DNA of 64,000 bases from Microbacterium lacticum. Its GTDB lineage: Bacteria > Actinomycetota > Actinomycetes > Actinomycetales > Microbacteriaceae. A program made the translations under genes and the position numbers. The stretch spans positions 682,001-746,000 of the forward strand of contig NZ_VFPS01000001.1 in assembly GCF_006716815.1 (NCBI RefSeq), in the 5' to 3' direction. Numbering within the stretch: the first letter of the stretch is position 1; every line of letters starts with the position of its first letter. Below are positions 1 through 11,851 of this stretch, in pieces. The notes under the pieces were generated by a model. The model saw only the letters and a program-made list of their open reading frames with translations, had not been told where the DNA came from and did not search any database.

Positions 1-1
1 C

Positions 2-364
2 GCCGCCCAACACATCCGTCGCCCCGACCTCGGCTCGATCACGCCCGGCAAGCGCGCCGACTTCACGGTGCTCTCCGCCGATCCGTATCAGGTCGATCCG
101 GCGCGAATCGAGAAGGACATCGAGGTGCGCGGCACGTGGCGCGACGGCCGCGCGCTCGACCTCGACGCGTTCGACCAGCAGATCCGCGACTTCGCGGGAC
201 GCACCGAACTGCTCGAGAAGATGCTCACCCGCCTCGCGTCCTCCGCCTCGAAGCGCGGTCGCTCGCGCTCCGCCGATTCGGCCGACGAGACGCCCGCCGA
301 GTCGACCACCGATTCGCCCACCCAGCCGTCCGAAGAGTCGCCCGCCGAGACGCCCGCGTCGTGA
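2..364 (+). CDS. C-terminal part of an amidohydrolase (YtcJ-like), cut by the window edge
   Basis: The reading frame enters from the left edge and ends at TGA 362-364, giving about 120 residues. The segment GSITPGKRADFTVLSADPY followed by V-x-G-x-W-x-x-G is the conserved end of amidohydrolase-superfamily enzymes, where the chain returns to the small beta-sandwich domain; the form is closest to the YtcJ/amidohydrolase-3 group. The last 50 residues are a low-complexity Ser/Pro/Glu/Thr tail. The metal-binding barrel lies outside the window, so substrate and activity cannot be judged. The GTG at 68 is internal and is not the start. Confidence 0.7.
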   Translation, partial: AAQHIRRPDLGSITPGKRADFTVLSADPYQVDPARIEKDIEVRGTWRDGRALDLDAFDQQIRDFAGRTELLEKMLTRLASSASKRGRSRSADSADETPAESTTDSPTQPSEESPAETPAS

Positions 365-386
365 CGTGCAGGCCGGATCGACCGGC

Positions 387-392
387 TAGAGT
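387..392 (+). promoter_or_regulatory. Probable -10 element of the pyr operon
   Basis: TAGAGT fits the TANNNT core used throughout this window. It would place the transcript start near 399, giving a leader of about 50 bases that contains the PyrR-binding hairpin. No good -35 is visible (GTGACG at 361-366 is spaced too widely), so the exact position is uncertain. Confidence 0.4.
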
Positions 393-407
393 GGGAGTCA
401 TCCGCAA

Positions 408-441
408 CCTTTAACCCCGTCCCGTGAGGCGGAGAAGGGAG
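408..441 (+). promoter_or_regulatory. PyrR-binding RNA hairpin overlapping the pyrR ribosome binding site
   Basis: The leader reads CCG-TCCCGTGAGG-CGG-AGAAGGG, preceded by CCTTTAA. This matches the PyrR binding loop of Bacillus leaders (CAG-TCCAGAGAGG-CUG-AGAAGG) position by position: a CCG/CGG upper stem, the conserved TCCNGNGAGG loop, then AGAAGG pairing with the upstream CCTTT. The AAGGGAG at 435-441 is also the Shine-Dalgarno of pyrR, so PyrR bound with UMP would hide the ribosome site. Translational repression of this kind is established for Mycobacterium smegmatis PyrR; no attenuator or terminator is seen here. Confidence 0.85.
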
Positions 442-447
442 CTGCGC

Positions 448-990
448 ATGGTCATGCCCGAGTCGTCTCGGACCGTCATGCACGCCGCCGACATCGCCCG
501 TGCCCTCACTCGGATCTCCCACGAGATCCTCGAGTCCAACAAGGGGGCCGCGGATCTCGTCCTCCTCGGCATCCCGACCCGCGGCGTCACGCTCGCCGAA
601 CGCATCGGCGGCCTGCTCGCCGACATCGCCGGTGTCTCCGTGCCGGTCGGCGCGCTCGACGTCACGATGTACCGCGACGATCTGCACCGGAACCCGACCC
701 GGGCCCCGCACCCGACCTCGATCCCCGCGGGCGGCATCGACGGCAAGACCGTGGTGCTCGTCGACGACGTGCTCTTCTCCGGTCGGTCGATCCGCGCCGC
801 GCTCGACGCCCTGAACGACATCGGCCGCCCCGCCGCGGTGCGCCTCGCGATCCTCGTCGACCGCGGTCACCGCGAACTGCCGATCCGTCCCGACTTCGTC
901 GGCAAGAACCTGCCGAGCGCCCGCAGCGAGCGGGTCAACGTGCAGCTGGCCGAGGTCGACGCATTCGAGGCGGTGACGATCGGCGCATGA
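448..990 (+). CDS. pyrR: PyrR: bifunctional pyr operon regulator / uracil phosphoribosyltransferase
   Basis: 180 residues, the usual size for PyrR. The N-terminus [18 protein letters not shown] and the PRPP-binding loop [17 protein letters not shown] are diagnostic of the family. PyrR binds its own leader RNA when UMP is high and can also make UMP from uracil and PRPP. The start is ATG 448, chosen because AAGGGAG lies 6 bases upstream; the GTG at 424 lies inside the RNA hairpin. It is the first gene of the pyrimidine operon and overlaps pyrB by 4 bases. Confidence 0.95.
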   Translation: MVMPESSRTVMHAADIARALTRISHEILESNKGAADLVLLGIPTRGVTLAERIGGLLADIAGVSVPVGALDVTMYRDDLHRNPTRAPHPTSIPAGGIDGKTVVLVDDVLFSGRSIRAALDALNDIGRPAAVRLAILVDRGHRELPIRPDFVGKNLPSARSERVNVQLAEVDAFEAVTIGA

Positions 991-1994
991 GGCACCTGCT
1001 CGACACCAAGACCCTCGGACTCGACGAAGCCCTGCAGATCCTCGACGTCGCCGAGGACATGCGCGACACGCAGTCGCGAGAGGTGCGGAAGCTCCCGACT
1101 CTTCGCGGCAAGACCGTCGTCAACCTCTTCTTCGAAGACTCCACCCGCACGCGCATCTCCTTCGAGGCCGCCGCGAAGCGCCTCTCCGCCGACGTCATCA
1201 ACTTCTCGGCGAAGGGGTCGAGCGTCAGCAAGGGCGAGTCGCTGCAGGACACCGCGCAGACCCTGCAGGCGATGGGCGCCGACGCGGTCGTGATCCGCCA
1301 CGGCGCCTCCGGCGCGCCGCAGACCCTCGCCACGAGCGGCTGGATCACCGCGGGCGTCGTCAACGCCGGCGACGGCACGCACGAGCACCCGACGCAGGCG
1401 CTGCTGGACGCCTTCACCATCCGCAAGCGGTTCTTCGGCGCGGAAAGCCGCGGGCGCGACCTCGCCGGCCTGCGCGTCACGATCGTCGGCGACGTGCTGC
1501 ACTCGCGGGTCGCCCGCTCGAACGTGTGGCTGCTGACGACCCTCGGCGCCCACGTCACGATCGTCGCCCCGCCGACCCTCATCCCGCAGGATGTCTCGGC
1601 CTGGCCGGTCGAGGTCGCCTACGATCTCGACGAGGCGATCGCCGCCGCCCCCGACGCGATCATGATGCTGCGCATCCAGCTCGAGCGCATGAACGCCGCG
1701 TATTTCCCCACTGAGCGGGAGTATTCGCGCCGCTGGGGGCTCGACGCGGCGCGCCTGCACGCGCTGCCGGAAGGTAGCATCGTCATGCACCCGGGTCCCA
1801 TGAACCGGGGCCTGGAGATCTCCGCCGACGCCGCCGATTCGCCGCAGTCGACCGTGCTCGAACAGGTCGCGAACGGGGTGTCGGTGCGCATGGCGGCCCT
1901 CTACCTGCTGCTGTCCGGTGAGCGGGACGCGGCAGCGGCCCGCGAGCCGGAGCCTGCATCCCGAGCCCGTCGACCCGAGGAGGACGCGCGATGA
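987..1994 (+). CDS. pyrB: Aspartate carbamoyltransferase catalytic subunit
   Basis: 335 residues. Joins carbamoyl phosphate to aspartate, the first committed step of pyrimidine synthesis. The carbamoyl phosphate loop S-T-R-T-R is at residues 52-56, HPTQ at 134-137 and [11 protein letters not shown] near the C-terminus, all typical of ATCase. No pyrI regulatory chain is present, as in other actinobacteria, where PyrB acts without it. A charged tail of about 25 residues extends past the usual end. Its ATG overlaps the pyrR stop (ATGA), so translation is probably coupled. Confidence 0.96.
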   Translation: MRHLLDTKTLGLDEALQILDVAEDMRDTQSREVRKLPTLRGKTVVNLFFEDSTRTRISFEAAAKRLSADVINFSAKGSSVSKGESLQDTAQTLQAMGADAVVIRHGASGAPQTLATSGWITAGVVNAGDGTHEHPTQALLDAFTIRKRFFGAESRGRDLAGLRVTIVGDVLHSRVARSNVWLLTTLGAHVTIVAPPTLIPQDVSAWPVEVAYDLDEAIAAAPDAIMMLRIQLERMNAAYFPTEREYSRRWGLDAARLHALPEGSIVMHPGPMNRGLEISADAADSPQSTVLEQVANGVSVRMAALYLLLSGERDAAAAREPEPASRARRPEEDAR

Positions 1995-3298
1995 CGTACC
2001 TGATCAGAGGTGCCCGCCTGAACGGTGCGGATGCCGCGGACCTCATCGTCGACGGCGGCGTGATCGCCGAGGTCGGCACCGGCCTCAGCCGCGCGGGCGC
2101 CACCGTCGTCGACGCCGACGGACTCGTCGCCCTCCCGGGTCTCGTCGATCTGCACACGCATCTGCGCGAGCCCGGCTACGAGGCATCCGAGACGATCCTC
2201 ACCGGGTCGCGCGCCGCGGCGGCGGGCGGATTCACGACCGTGTTCGCGATGCCGAACACGTCGCCGGTCGCCGACACCGCGGGCGTCGTCGAGCAGGAGC
2301 TCGCCCTCGGCGAGGCCGCCGGCTACGCGCACGTGCAGCCGATCGGCGCCGTCACGGTGGGCCAGAAGGGCGAGCGGCTCGCGGAGCTCGGCGCCATGGC
2401 ATCCAGCCGCGCGCGCGTCCGCGTCTTCAGCGACGACGGCTTCTGCGTCTTCGACCCGCTCATCATGCGCCGCGCCCTCGAGTACGTGAAGGCGTTCGAC
2501 GGCGTCGTCGCGCAGCACGCGCAGGATCCGCGGCTCACCGAGGGCGCGCAGATGAACGAGGGCACCGTCTCGGCCGAGCTCGGCCTCGCCGGCTGGCCCG
2601 CCGTCGCCGAAGAGGCGATCATCGCCCGCGACGTGCTGCTCGCCGAGCACGTCGGATCGCGCCTGCACGTGTGCCACCTCTCCACCGCCGGTTCGGTCGA
2701 CATCATCCGCTGGGCCAAGAAGCGCGGCGTGAACGTCACCGCCGAGGTCACCCCGCACCACCTGCTGCTCACCGAGGAGCTCGTGCGCGGCTACGATCCG
2801 CGGTTCAAGGTGAACCCGCCGCTGCGTCGTGACGAGGACGTGCAGGCCGTGCGCGAGGGCCTCGCCGACGGCACGATCGACATCGTCGCGACCGACCACG
2901 CGCCGCACCCCGACGAGAGCAAGTCGTGCGAGTGGCAGGCTGCCGCCAACGGCATGGTCGGCCTCGAGTCCGCCCTCCGCGTCGTGCAGCAGGCCGTCGT
3001 CGACACCGGACTGCTCGACTGGAACGACGTCGCCCGTGTGATGTCCGCCGCCCCCGCACGGATCGGCCGCCTCGAGCGGGCCGGCACGCCGCTCGTCGCC
3101 GGCGCCCCGGCATCCCTCACCCTCTACGACCCGCGCCCCGGACGGACGTTCACGACGGCCGACCTGCGGGGACGGAGCGTCAACTCGCCCTACCTCGGCC
3201 GCGAGCTGCCGGGCGAGGTGCGCTGGACGTTCTTCGACGGGCGCCCCACGGTGTCCGACGGCGTCCTCGCCGCGTCGATGACGGAGGTGCCGGCATGA
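1991..3298 (+). CDS. pyrC: Dihydroorotase (class I)
   Basis: 435 residues. Closes carbamoyl aspartate to dihydroorotate. The metal-binding [10 protein letters not shown] is at residues 53-62 (His55, His57), MPNTSP follows, and TDHAPH near residue 300 carries the catalytic Asp; together these mark the class I bacterial form. The start overlaps the pyrB stop by 4 bases and the stop overlaps the next gene in the same way. Third enzyme of the UMP pathway encoded in this operon. Confidence 0.96.
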   Translation: MTYLIRGARLNGADAADLIVDGGVIAEVGTGLSRAGATVVDADGLVALPGLVDLHTHLREPGYEASETILTGSRAAAAGGFTTVFAMPNTSPVADTAGVVEQELALGEAAGYAHVQPIGAVTVGQKGERLAELGAMASSRARVRVFSDDGFCVFDPLIMRRALEYVKAFDGVVAQHAQDPRLTEGAQMNEGTVSAELGLAGWPAVAEEAIIARDVLLAEHVGSRLHVCHLSTAGSVDIIRWAKKRGVNVTAEVTPHHLLLTEELVRGYDPRFKVNPPLRRDEDVQAVREGLADGTIDIVATDHAPHPDESKSCEWQAAANGMVGLESALRVVQQAVVDTGLLDWNDVARVMSAAPARIGRLERAGTPLVAGAPASLTLYDPRPGRTFTTADLRGRSVNSPYLGRELPGEVRWTFFDGRPTVSDGVLAASMTEVPA

Positions 3299-3888
3299 GC
3301 CGCGAAGGCGCCCTCCTCGTCATGATCGGCGTCGCCGTCGTGCTCCTCGCGCTCGGCGTGATCGCCTGGCGTCGTCGCACCCGTCGCGACGCAGGGCTCG
3401 CCGCCCCGGTCGGCGAGATCCCGCCCGACGCCGCGACCGTCGCGAGCGCGTCGGGCCTCTACGTCGCGACCACTCGGCACGGCGAGCCGCTCGAGCGCCT
3501 CGCGATCCGCGGGCTCGGGTTCCGCTCCCGCGTGGATGTCACGGTCACCGATCGCGGCGTCGCGCTCGATCTCACCGGTCAGCCGCGCCTGTTCCTGCCC
3601 GTCGGCCGCATCGACTCCGTCGATCAGGCGCAGGTCGCGATCGACCGCGTGGTCGAGCCCGGCGGCCTCGTGCGCCTCAGCTGGCGCACCGTCGACGGCT
3701 CCGACGCGGTCGCCGTCGACAGCTACCTGCGCCCGCAGGACGGCTCCGCCCGCGCCCTCGCCGACACGATCGCCGCGACCCTCCGACGACGCGAGGGGGC
3801 CCCGGACGACGCCGCACCCGGCGCGCCGGCCACGCCCTCCACCCCCGCGACCTCACCGACAGACACTCCGACGGGACCTGACGCATGA
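3295..3888 (+). CDS. Membrane-anchored PH-like domain protein of the pyr operon
   Basis: 197 residues. One hydrophobic segment at about residues 5-24 ([19 protein letters not shown]) followed by an Arg-rich stop-transfer stretch, so the N-terminus spans the membrane and the rest is cytoplasmic. Residues about 45-165 form a beta-rich domain resembling bacterial PH-like domains, followed by a Pro/Thr/Ala-rich tail. A membrane protein at this place between pyrC and carA is a standard actinobacterial arrangement, but its role is not known. It shares 4-base overlaps with both neighbours, so it is surely co-translated with the pathway enzymes. Confidence 0.8.
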   Translation: MSREGALLVMIGVAVVLLALGVIAWRRRTRRDAGLAAPVGEIPPDAATVASASGLYVATTRHGEPLERLAIRGLGFRSRVDVTVTDRGVALDLTGQPRLFLPVGRIDSVDQAQVAIDRVVEPGGLVRLSWRTVDGSDAVAVDSYLRPQDGSARALADTIAATLRRREGAPDDAAPGAPATPSTPATSPTDTPTGPDA

Positions 3889-5062
3889 CCCGCACCACCT
3901 CCTTCACGACCGATCCGGCCGTCCTCGTGCTCGAAGACGGCTCCCGCCACCCCGGCCGTGCCTACGGCGCCCGCGGCACGACCCTCGGCGAGGTCGTCTT
4001 CTCCACCGGCATGACCGGCTACCAGGAGACCCTCACCGACCCCTCCTACGCGGGCCAGATCGTGCTGCAGACCGCGCCGCACATCGGCAACACCGGCATG
4101 AACGACGAAGACCCGGAGTCCCGCCGCATCTGGGTCGCCGGATACATCGTGCGCGACCCCTCGCGGGTCGTCTCCAACTGGCGCGCCGACGAATCGCTCG
4201 ACGACGCGCTCGTCCGCGACGGCATCGTCGGCATCTCCGGCGTCGACACCCGGGCGATCACGCGCGTCCTCCGCTCGGCCGGCTCGATGCGCGGGGGAGT
4301 GTTCTCCGGCGAGGCCGCAGAGCTGGCTGCCGAGGAGCAGCTGCGCCTCGTGCGCGAAGCTCCCGAGATGAGCGGCCAGAACCTCTCGGCCGAGGTCTCC
4401 GTCGCCGCGGCCCAGGTGACCCCCGCCGCCGACGGCGTCGAGCGGATCGGCAACCTCGCCGTCCTCGACCTCGGCGTCAAGCAGGCGACGATCCTGAACC
4501 TCGCCGCACGCGGGTTCGAGGTGCACGTCCTCCCGCAGGACGTCACGATCGAGGGCATCCGCGCGATCGACCCCGTCGCGGTGTTCTACTCCAACGGACC
4601 CGGCGACCCCGCGGCATCCGGTGATCACGTCGCGCTCCTGCGGGCCGTGCTCGACGAGAAGCTGCCGTTCTTCGGCATCTGCTTCGGCAACCAGCTGCTC
4701 GGCCGCGCCCTCGGGTTCGGCACGTACAAGCTGCCGTTCGGGCACCGCGGCATCAACCAGCCGGTGCTCGACAAGCAGACCGGACGCGTGGAGATCACCG
4801 CGCACAACCACGGGTTCGCCGTCGACGCGCCGCTCGAGGGCGAGGTGGACTCGCCGAACGGCTACGGCCGCGTCGAGGTGAGCCACATCGGCCTCAACGA
4901 CAACGTCGTCGAGGGCCTGCGCGCCCTCGACATCCCCGCCTTCAGCGTGCAGTACCACCCCGAGGCGGCCGCCGGCCCGCACGACGCCAACTACCTCTTC
5001 GACCGTTTCCGCGACCTCGTCGTCGCGCACACCTCCCGCCCGACCATGGAGGCCAGCAAGTA

Positions 5063-5063
<1 letters not shown>
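3885..5063 (+). CDS. carA: Carbamoyl phosphate synthase small (glutaminase) subunit
   Basis: 392 residues. Hydrolyses glutamine and passes ammonia to CarB. The N-terminal CPSase domain ([20 protein letters not shown], residues 35-54) is followed by a class I glutamine amidotransferase domain with the nucleophile Cys266 in [16 protein letters not shown] and the His-Glu pair in YHPEAAAGP. Its stop TAA shares one base with the carB ATG (TAATG). Confidence 0.97.
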
Positions 5064-8361
<3,298 letters not shown>

Positions 8362-8365
<4 letters not shown>

Positions 8366-9258
8366 GCGAGCCGCAGCCGGGCCGCCCCGGATTCGGCCAG
8401 CGGCTGCGCGCCGCGCTCGACGCGTACGGACCGCTGTGCGTCGGCATCGACCCGCACGAGGCGCTGCTGCACGCGTGGGGGGTGGATGCCTCGGCCGCCG
8501 GCGTCCGCGAGTTCGGGCTGCGGACGGTCGAGGCCGCCGCGGGGCGTGTGGGCGTCGTGAAGCCGCAGGTCGCGTTCTTCGAGCGCTTCGGCGCGGCCGG
8601 GTTCGCGGCGCTCGAAGAGGTGATGGCGGCGGCTCGCGCGGCGGATCTGCTCGTCATCGCCGACGCCAAGCGCGGCGACATCGGCACCACGATGGACGGC
8701 TACGCCGCCGCGTGGCTCGCGCCGGGCGCCCCGCTCGAGTGCGACGCGCTGACCCTCAGCCCGTACCTCGGAACCGACTCACTGCACGCGGCGTTCAGCA
8801 TGGCGACCGCCCACGAGAAGGGCGTGTTCGTGCTCGCCGCGACGAGCAATCCCGAGGCATCCACGCTGCAGCGCGCCCGCGTCGACGACGAGGGGGAGAG
8901 CGTCGCCGAGAGCGTCGCGCACGACGTCGCCGCGCGGAACATCGGCGCGCCCGGCTCACTCGGCCCGATCGGGCTCGTCGTCGGCGCGACCGTCGACCGC
9001 CGGGCGTACGGTCTCAGCGACATCGTGCTCGCCGGCACGCCGATTCTCGCGCCGGGCTTCGGTGCGCAGGGCGCCGAGCCCGGCGACCTGCAGCGGCTCT
9101 TCGGATACGTCGCCTCGCAGGTGGTCGCGAGCGAGAGCCGCAGCATCCTCGCGGCCGGCTCCGCCGGCGACGCGGCCCTCGCGCGGCGAGTCGAAGAGCG
9201 TGCGGCGCTGTACGGCGCGTCGCAATCCGGCACGGTGCGCTCCGGCACGGTGCGGTAG
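8362..9258 (+). CDS. pyrF: Orotidine 5'-phosphate decarboxylase, long actinobacterial form
   Basis: 298 residues. Makes UMP, the last step of the pathway. The active site [10 protein letters not shown] is at residues 101-110, with the catalytic Lys103 and Asp106. The length and the N-terminus ([12 protein letters not shown]) fit the type 2 PyrF found in mycobacteria and relatives. GTG at 8362 overlaps the carB stop (GTGA). pyrD and pyrE are not in this operon. The C-terminus ends in a duplicated SGTVR peptide (see repeat). Confidence 0.95.
9226..9255 (+). repeat. 15-base tandem duplication at the 3' end of pyrF
   Basis: TCCGGCACGGTGCG(C/G) is present twice back to back and stays in frame, so the protein ends [10 protein letters not shown]. 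It looks like a recent slippage or duplication in a tail that has no catalytic role. Confidence 0.8.
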
Positions 9259-9285
9259 CGGGCGGGCGGTATCGTGGAACCACCC

Positions 9286-10182
9286 ATGACTGAGACGCGC
9301 CGCCCACCCGAGGTCGACCGCGCCGCCGCTTCGCGGCGCGCCGTCGCCGCCCGCCGTGAACGCGCGGCACTCAAGCACGACGTCGCGATGCGGGTGATCA
9401 CGCCGCAGGAGCTGCTGCGGCGCGCCCTCGCGCACCCCGAGTCGCCCGCCGGCGCGATGCGGATCACGGAGTACCTCACGGCCCTCCCCGCGATCGGCGA
9501 GGGGAAGCGCGACCGCATCCTCGCCGCCCTGGAGATCTCACCGGTCAAGCGCCTCGGCGGCCTCGGCGCCCGCCAGCGCGCCGCGCTCGCGCAGTGGCTC
9601 GACGAGCGCTTCCCCGAGCCGGTCGCCCGGCCCGGCCGCAGCCGTCTCGTCGTGCTCGCCGGACCCACCGCGGTCGGCAAGGGTACGGTCGCCGCGCACA
9701 TCCGCGACCACCACCCCGAGATCATGCTGTCGGTCTCCGCGACGACCCGCCCCCCGCGACCGGGCGAGGTCGACGGCGAGCACTACTACTTCGTCGACGA
9801 CGACGCCTTCGACCGGCTGGTGGAGACGGGCGCGCTCCTCGAGCACGCGACGGTGCACAACAAGTACCGCTACGGCACCCCGCGCGAGCCGATCGAGCGG
9901 GCGCTGGCGGACGGCCGCTCCGTGCTGCTCGAGATCGACCTGCAGGGCGCGCGCCAGGTGCGCGCCGCGGCGCCCGACGCGAAGCTCGTGTTCCTCCTCC
10001 CGCCCAGCTGGGACGAGCTCGTGCACCGGCTCGTCGGGCGCGGCACCGAGGGCGAGGAGGAGCGGGCCCGGCGCCTGCGCACCGCGAAGCACGAGCTCGC
10101 CTCGCAGGGCGAGTTCGACTACCGCGTCGTCAACGACGACGTCGCCCGCGCGGCGGCCGAGGTCGCGACGCTCGCGCGCTGA
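9286..10182 (+). CDS. gmk: Fusion of mIHF-type DNA-binding domain and guanylate kinase
   Basis: 298 residues. Residues about 30-108 resemble actinobacterial integration host factor (mIHF): the helix-two-turn-helix [19 protein letters not shown] and the signature [14 protein letters not shown]. Residues about 118-298 are a complete guanylate kinase, with P-loop GPTAVGKGT at 126-134 and the GMP-binding [17 protein letters not shown]. The enzyme turns GMP into GDP. In many actinobacteria mihF and gmk are adjacent separate genes after pyrF; here they are one frame. A TATCGT at 9270-9275 may be its promoter, which favours ATG 9286 over GTG 9274. Confidence 0.9.
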   Translation: MTETRRPPEVDRAAASRRAVAARRERAALKHDVAMRVITPQELLRRALAHPESPAGAMRITEYLTALPAIGEGKRDRILAALEISPVKRLGGLGARQRAALAQWLDERFPEPVARPGRSRLVVLAGPTAVGKGTVAAHIRDHHPEIMLSVSATTRPPRPGEVDGEHYYFVDDDAFDRLVETGALLEHATVHNKYRYGTPREPIERALADGRSVLLEIDLQGARQVRAAAPDAKLVFLLPPSWDELVHRLVGRGTEGEEERARRLRTAKHELASQGEFDYRVVNDDVARAAAEVATLAR

Positions 10183-10188
10183 TAGAAT
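10183..10188 (+). promoter_or_regulatory. rpoZ promoter -10 element
   Basis: TAGAAT directly after the gmk stop, with TG two bases before it (TGATAGAAT), an extended -10 form. The transcript would start near 10195 and leave a leader of about 65 bases before rpoZ. Confidence 0.6.
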
Positions 10189-10258
10189 GAACGGATGCCA
10201 GGGCGCGAGCGCGGGCATCCACAGTTTTCCCACCGCCATCCGATCCTGGAGGTTCACC

Positions 10259-10513
10259 ATGGCTGGACGTGACAAGGGCATCATCGACCCGCCCATCGAC
10301 GCACTGCTCGAGAAGGTCGACTCGAAGTACCAGCTCGTCATCTACGCGTCCAAGCGTGCGCGCCAGATCAACGACTACTACTCCGACCTGCACGAGGGAA
10401 ACCTCTTCGACAACGTCGGCCCGCTCGTCGACTCGTCGGTCGAGGACAAGCCGCTGACCATCGCGCTGCACGAGATCCACGAAGACAAGCTGCGCCTGCG
10501 CCACGTCGACTGA
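10259..10513 (+). CDS. rpoZ: RNA polymerase omega subunit
   Basis: 84 residues. The ordered pattern [32 protein letters not shown] is the omega signature. Omega helps fold and hold the beta' subunit. ATG 10259 is chosen because GGAGG at 10248-10252 sits 6 bases upstream. In many relatives coaBC follows; here the next gene is metK. Confidence 0.95.
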   Translation: MAGRDKGIIDPPIDALLEKVDSKYQLVIYASKRARQINDYYSDLHEGNLFDNVGPLVDSSVEDKPLTIALHEIHEDKLRLRHVD

Positions 10514-10552
10514 TGCCTCCGGCCGCCGGCGCGTGACGCCGTGTGGCACCGT

Positions 10553-10608
10553 TCATGCCCGCGTCTCCGGGATGCCTGTTCACTGGGTGTCGGGACCCGC
10601 GGGCATGA
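10553..10608 (+). repeat. 11-bp perfect inverted repeat in the metK upstream region
   Basis: TCATGCCCGCG at 10553-10563 is the exact reverse complement of CGCGGGCATGA at 10598-10608, separated by 34 bases. It sits 36 bases before the metK start. It could be a leader RNA stem or a protein operator. It does not resemble a known SAM riboswitch core, and there is no T-run for an rpoZ terminator. Confidence 0.6.
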
Positions 10609-10644
10609 TTGCGTCGGAACCCGAAGAACCTTGAGGAGCGTCCC

Positions 10645-11838
<1,194 letters not shown>

Positions 11839-11851
11839 TCCGTCCGAGCCC

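Noticed and set aside
10514..10644. SAM riboswitch before metK
   Set aside because: The known SAM-I, SAM-II and SAM-IV core sequences are absent; only a simple inverted repeat is seen.
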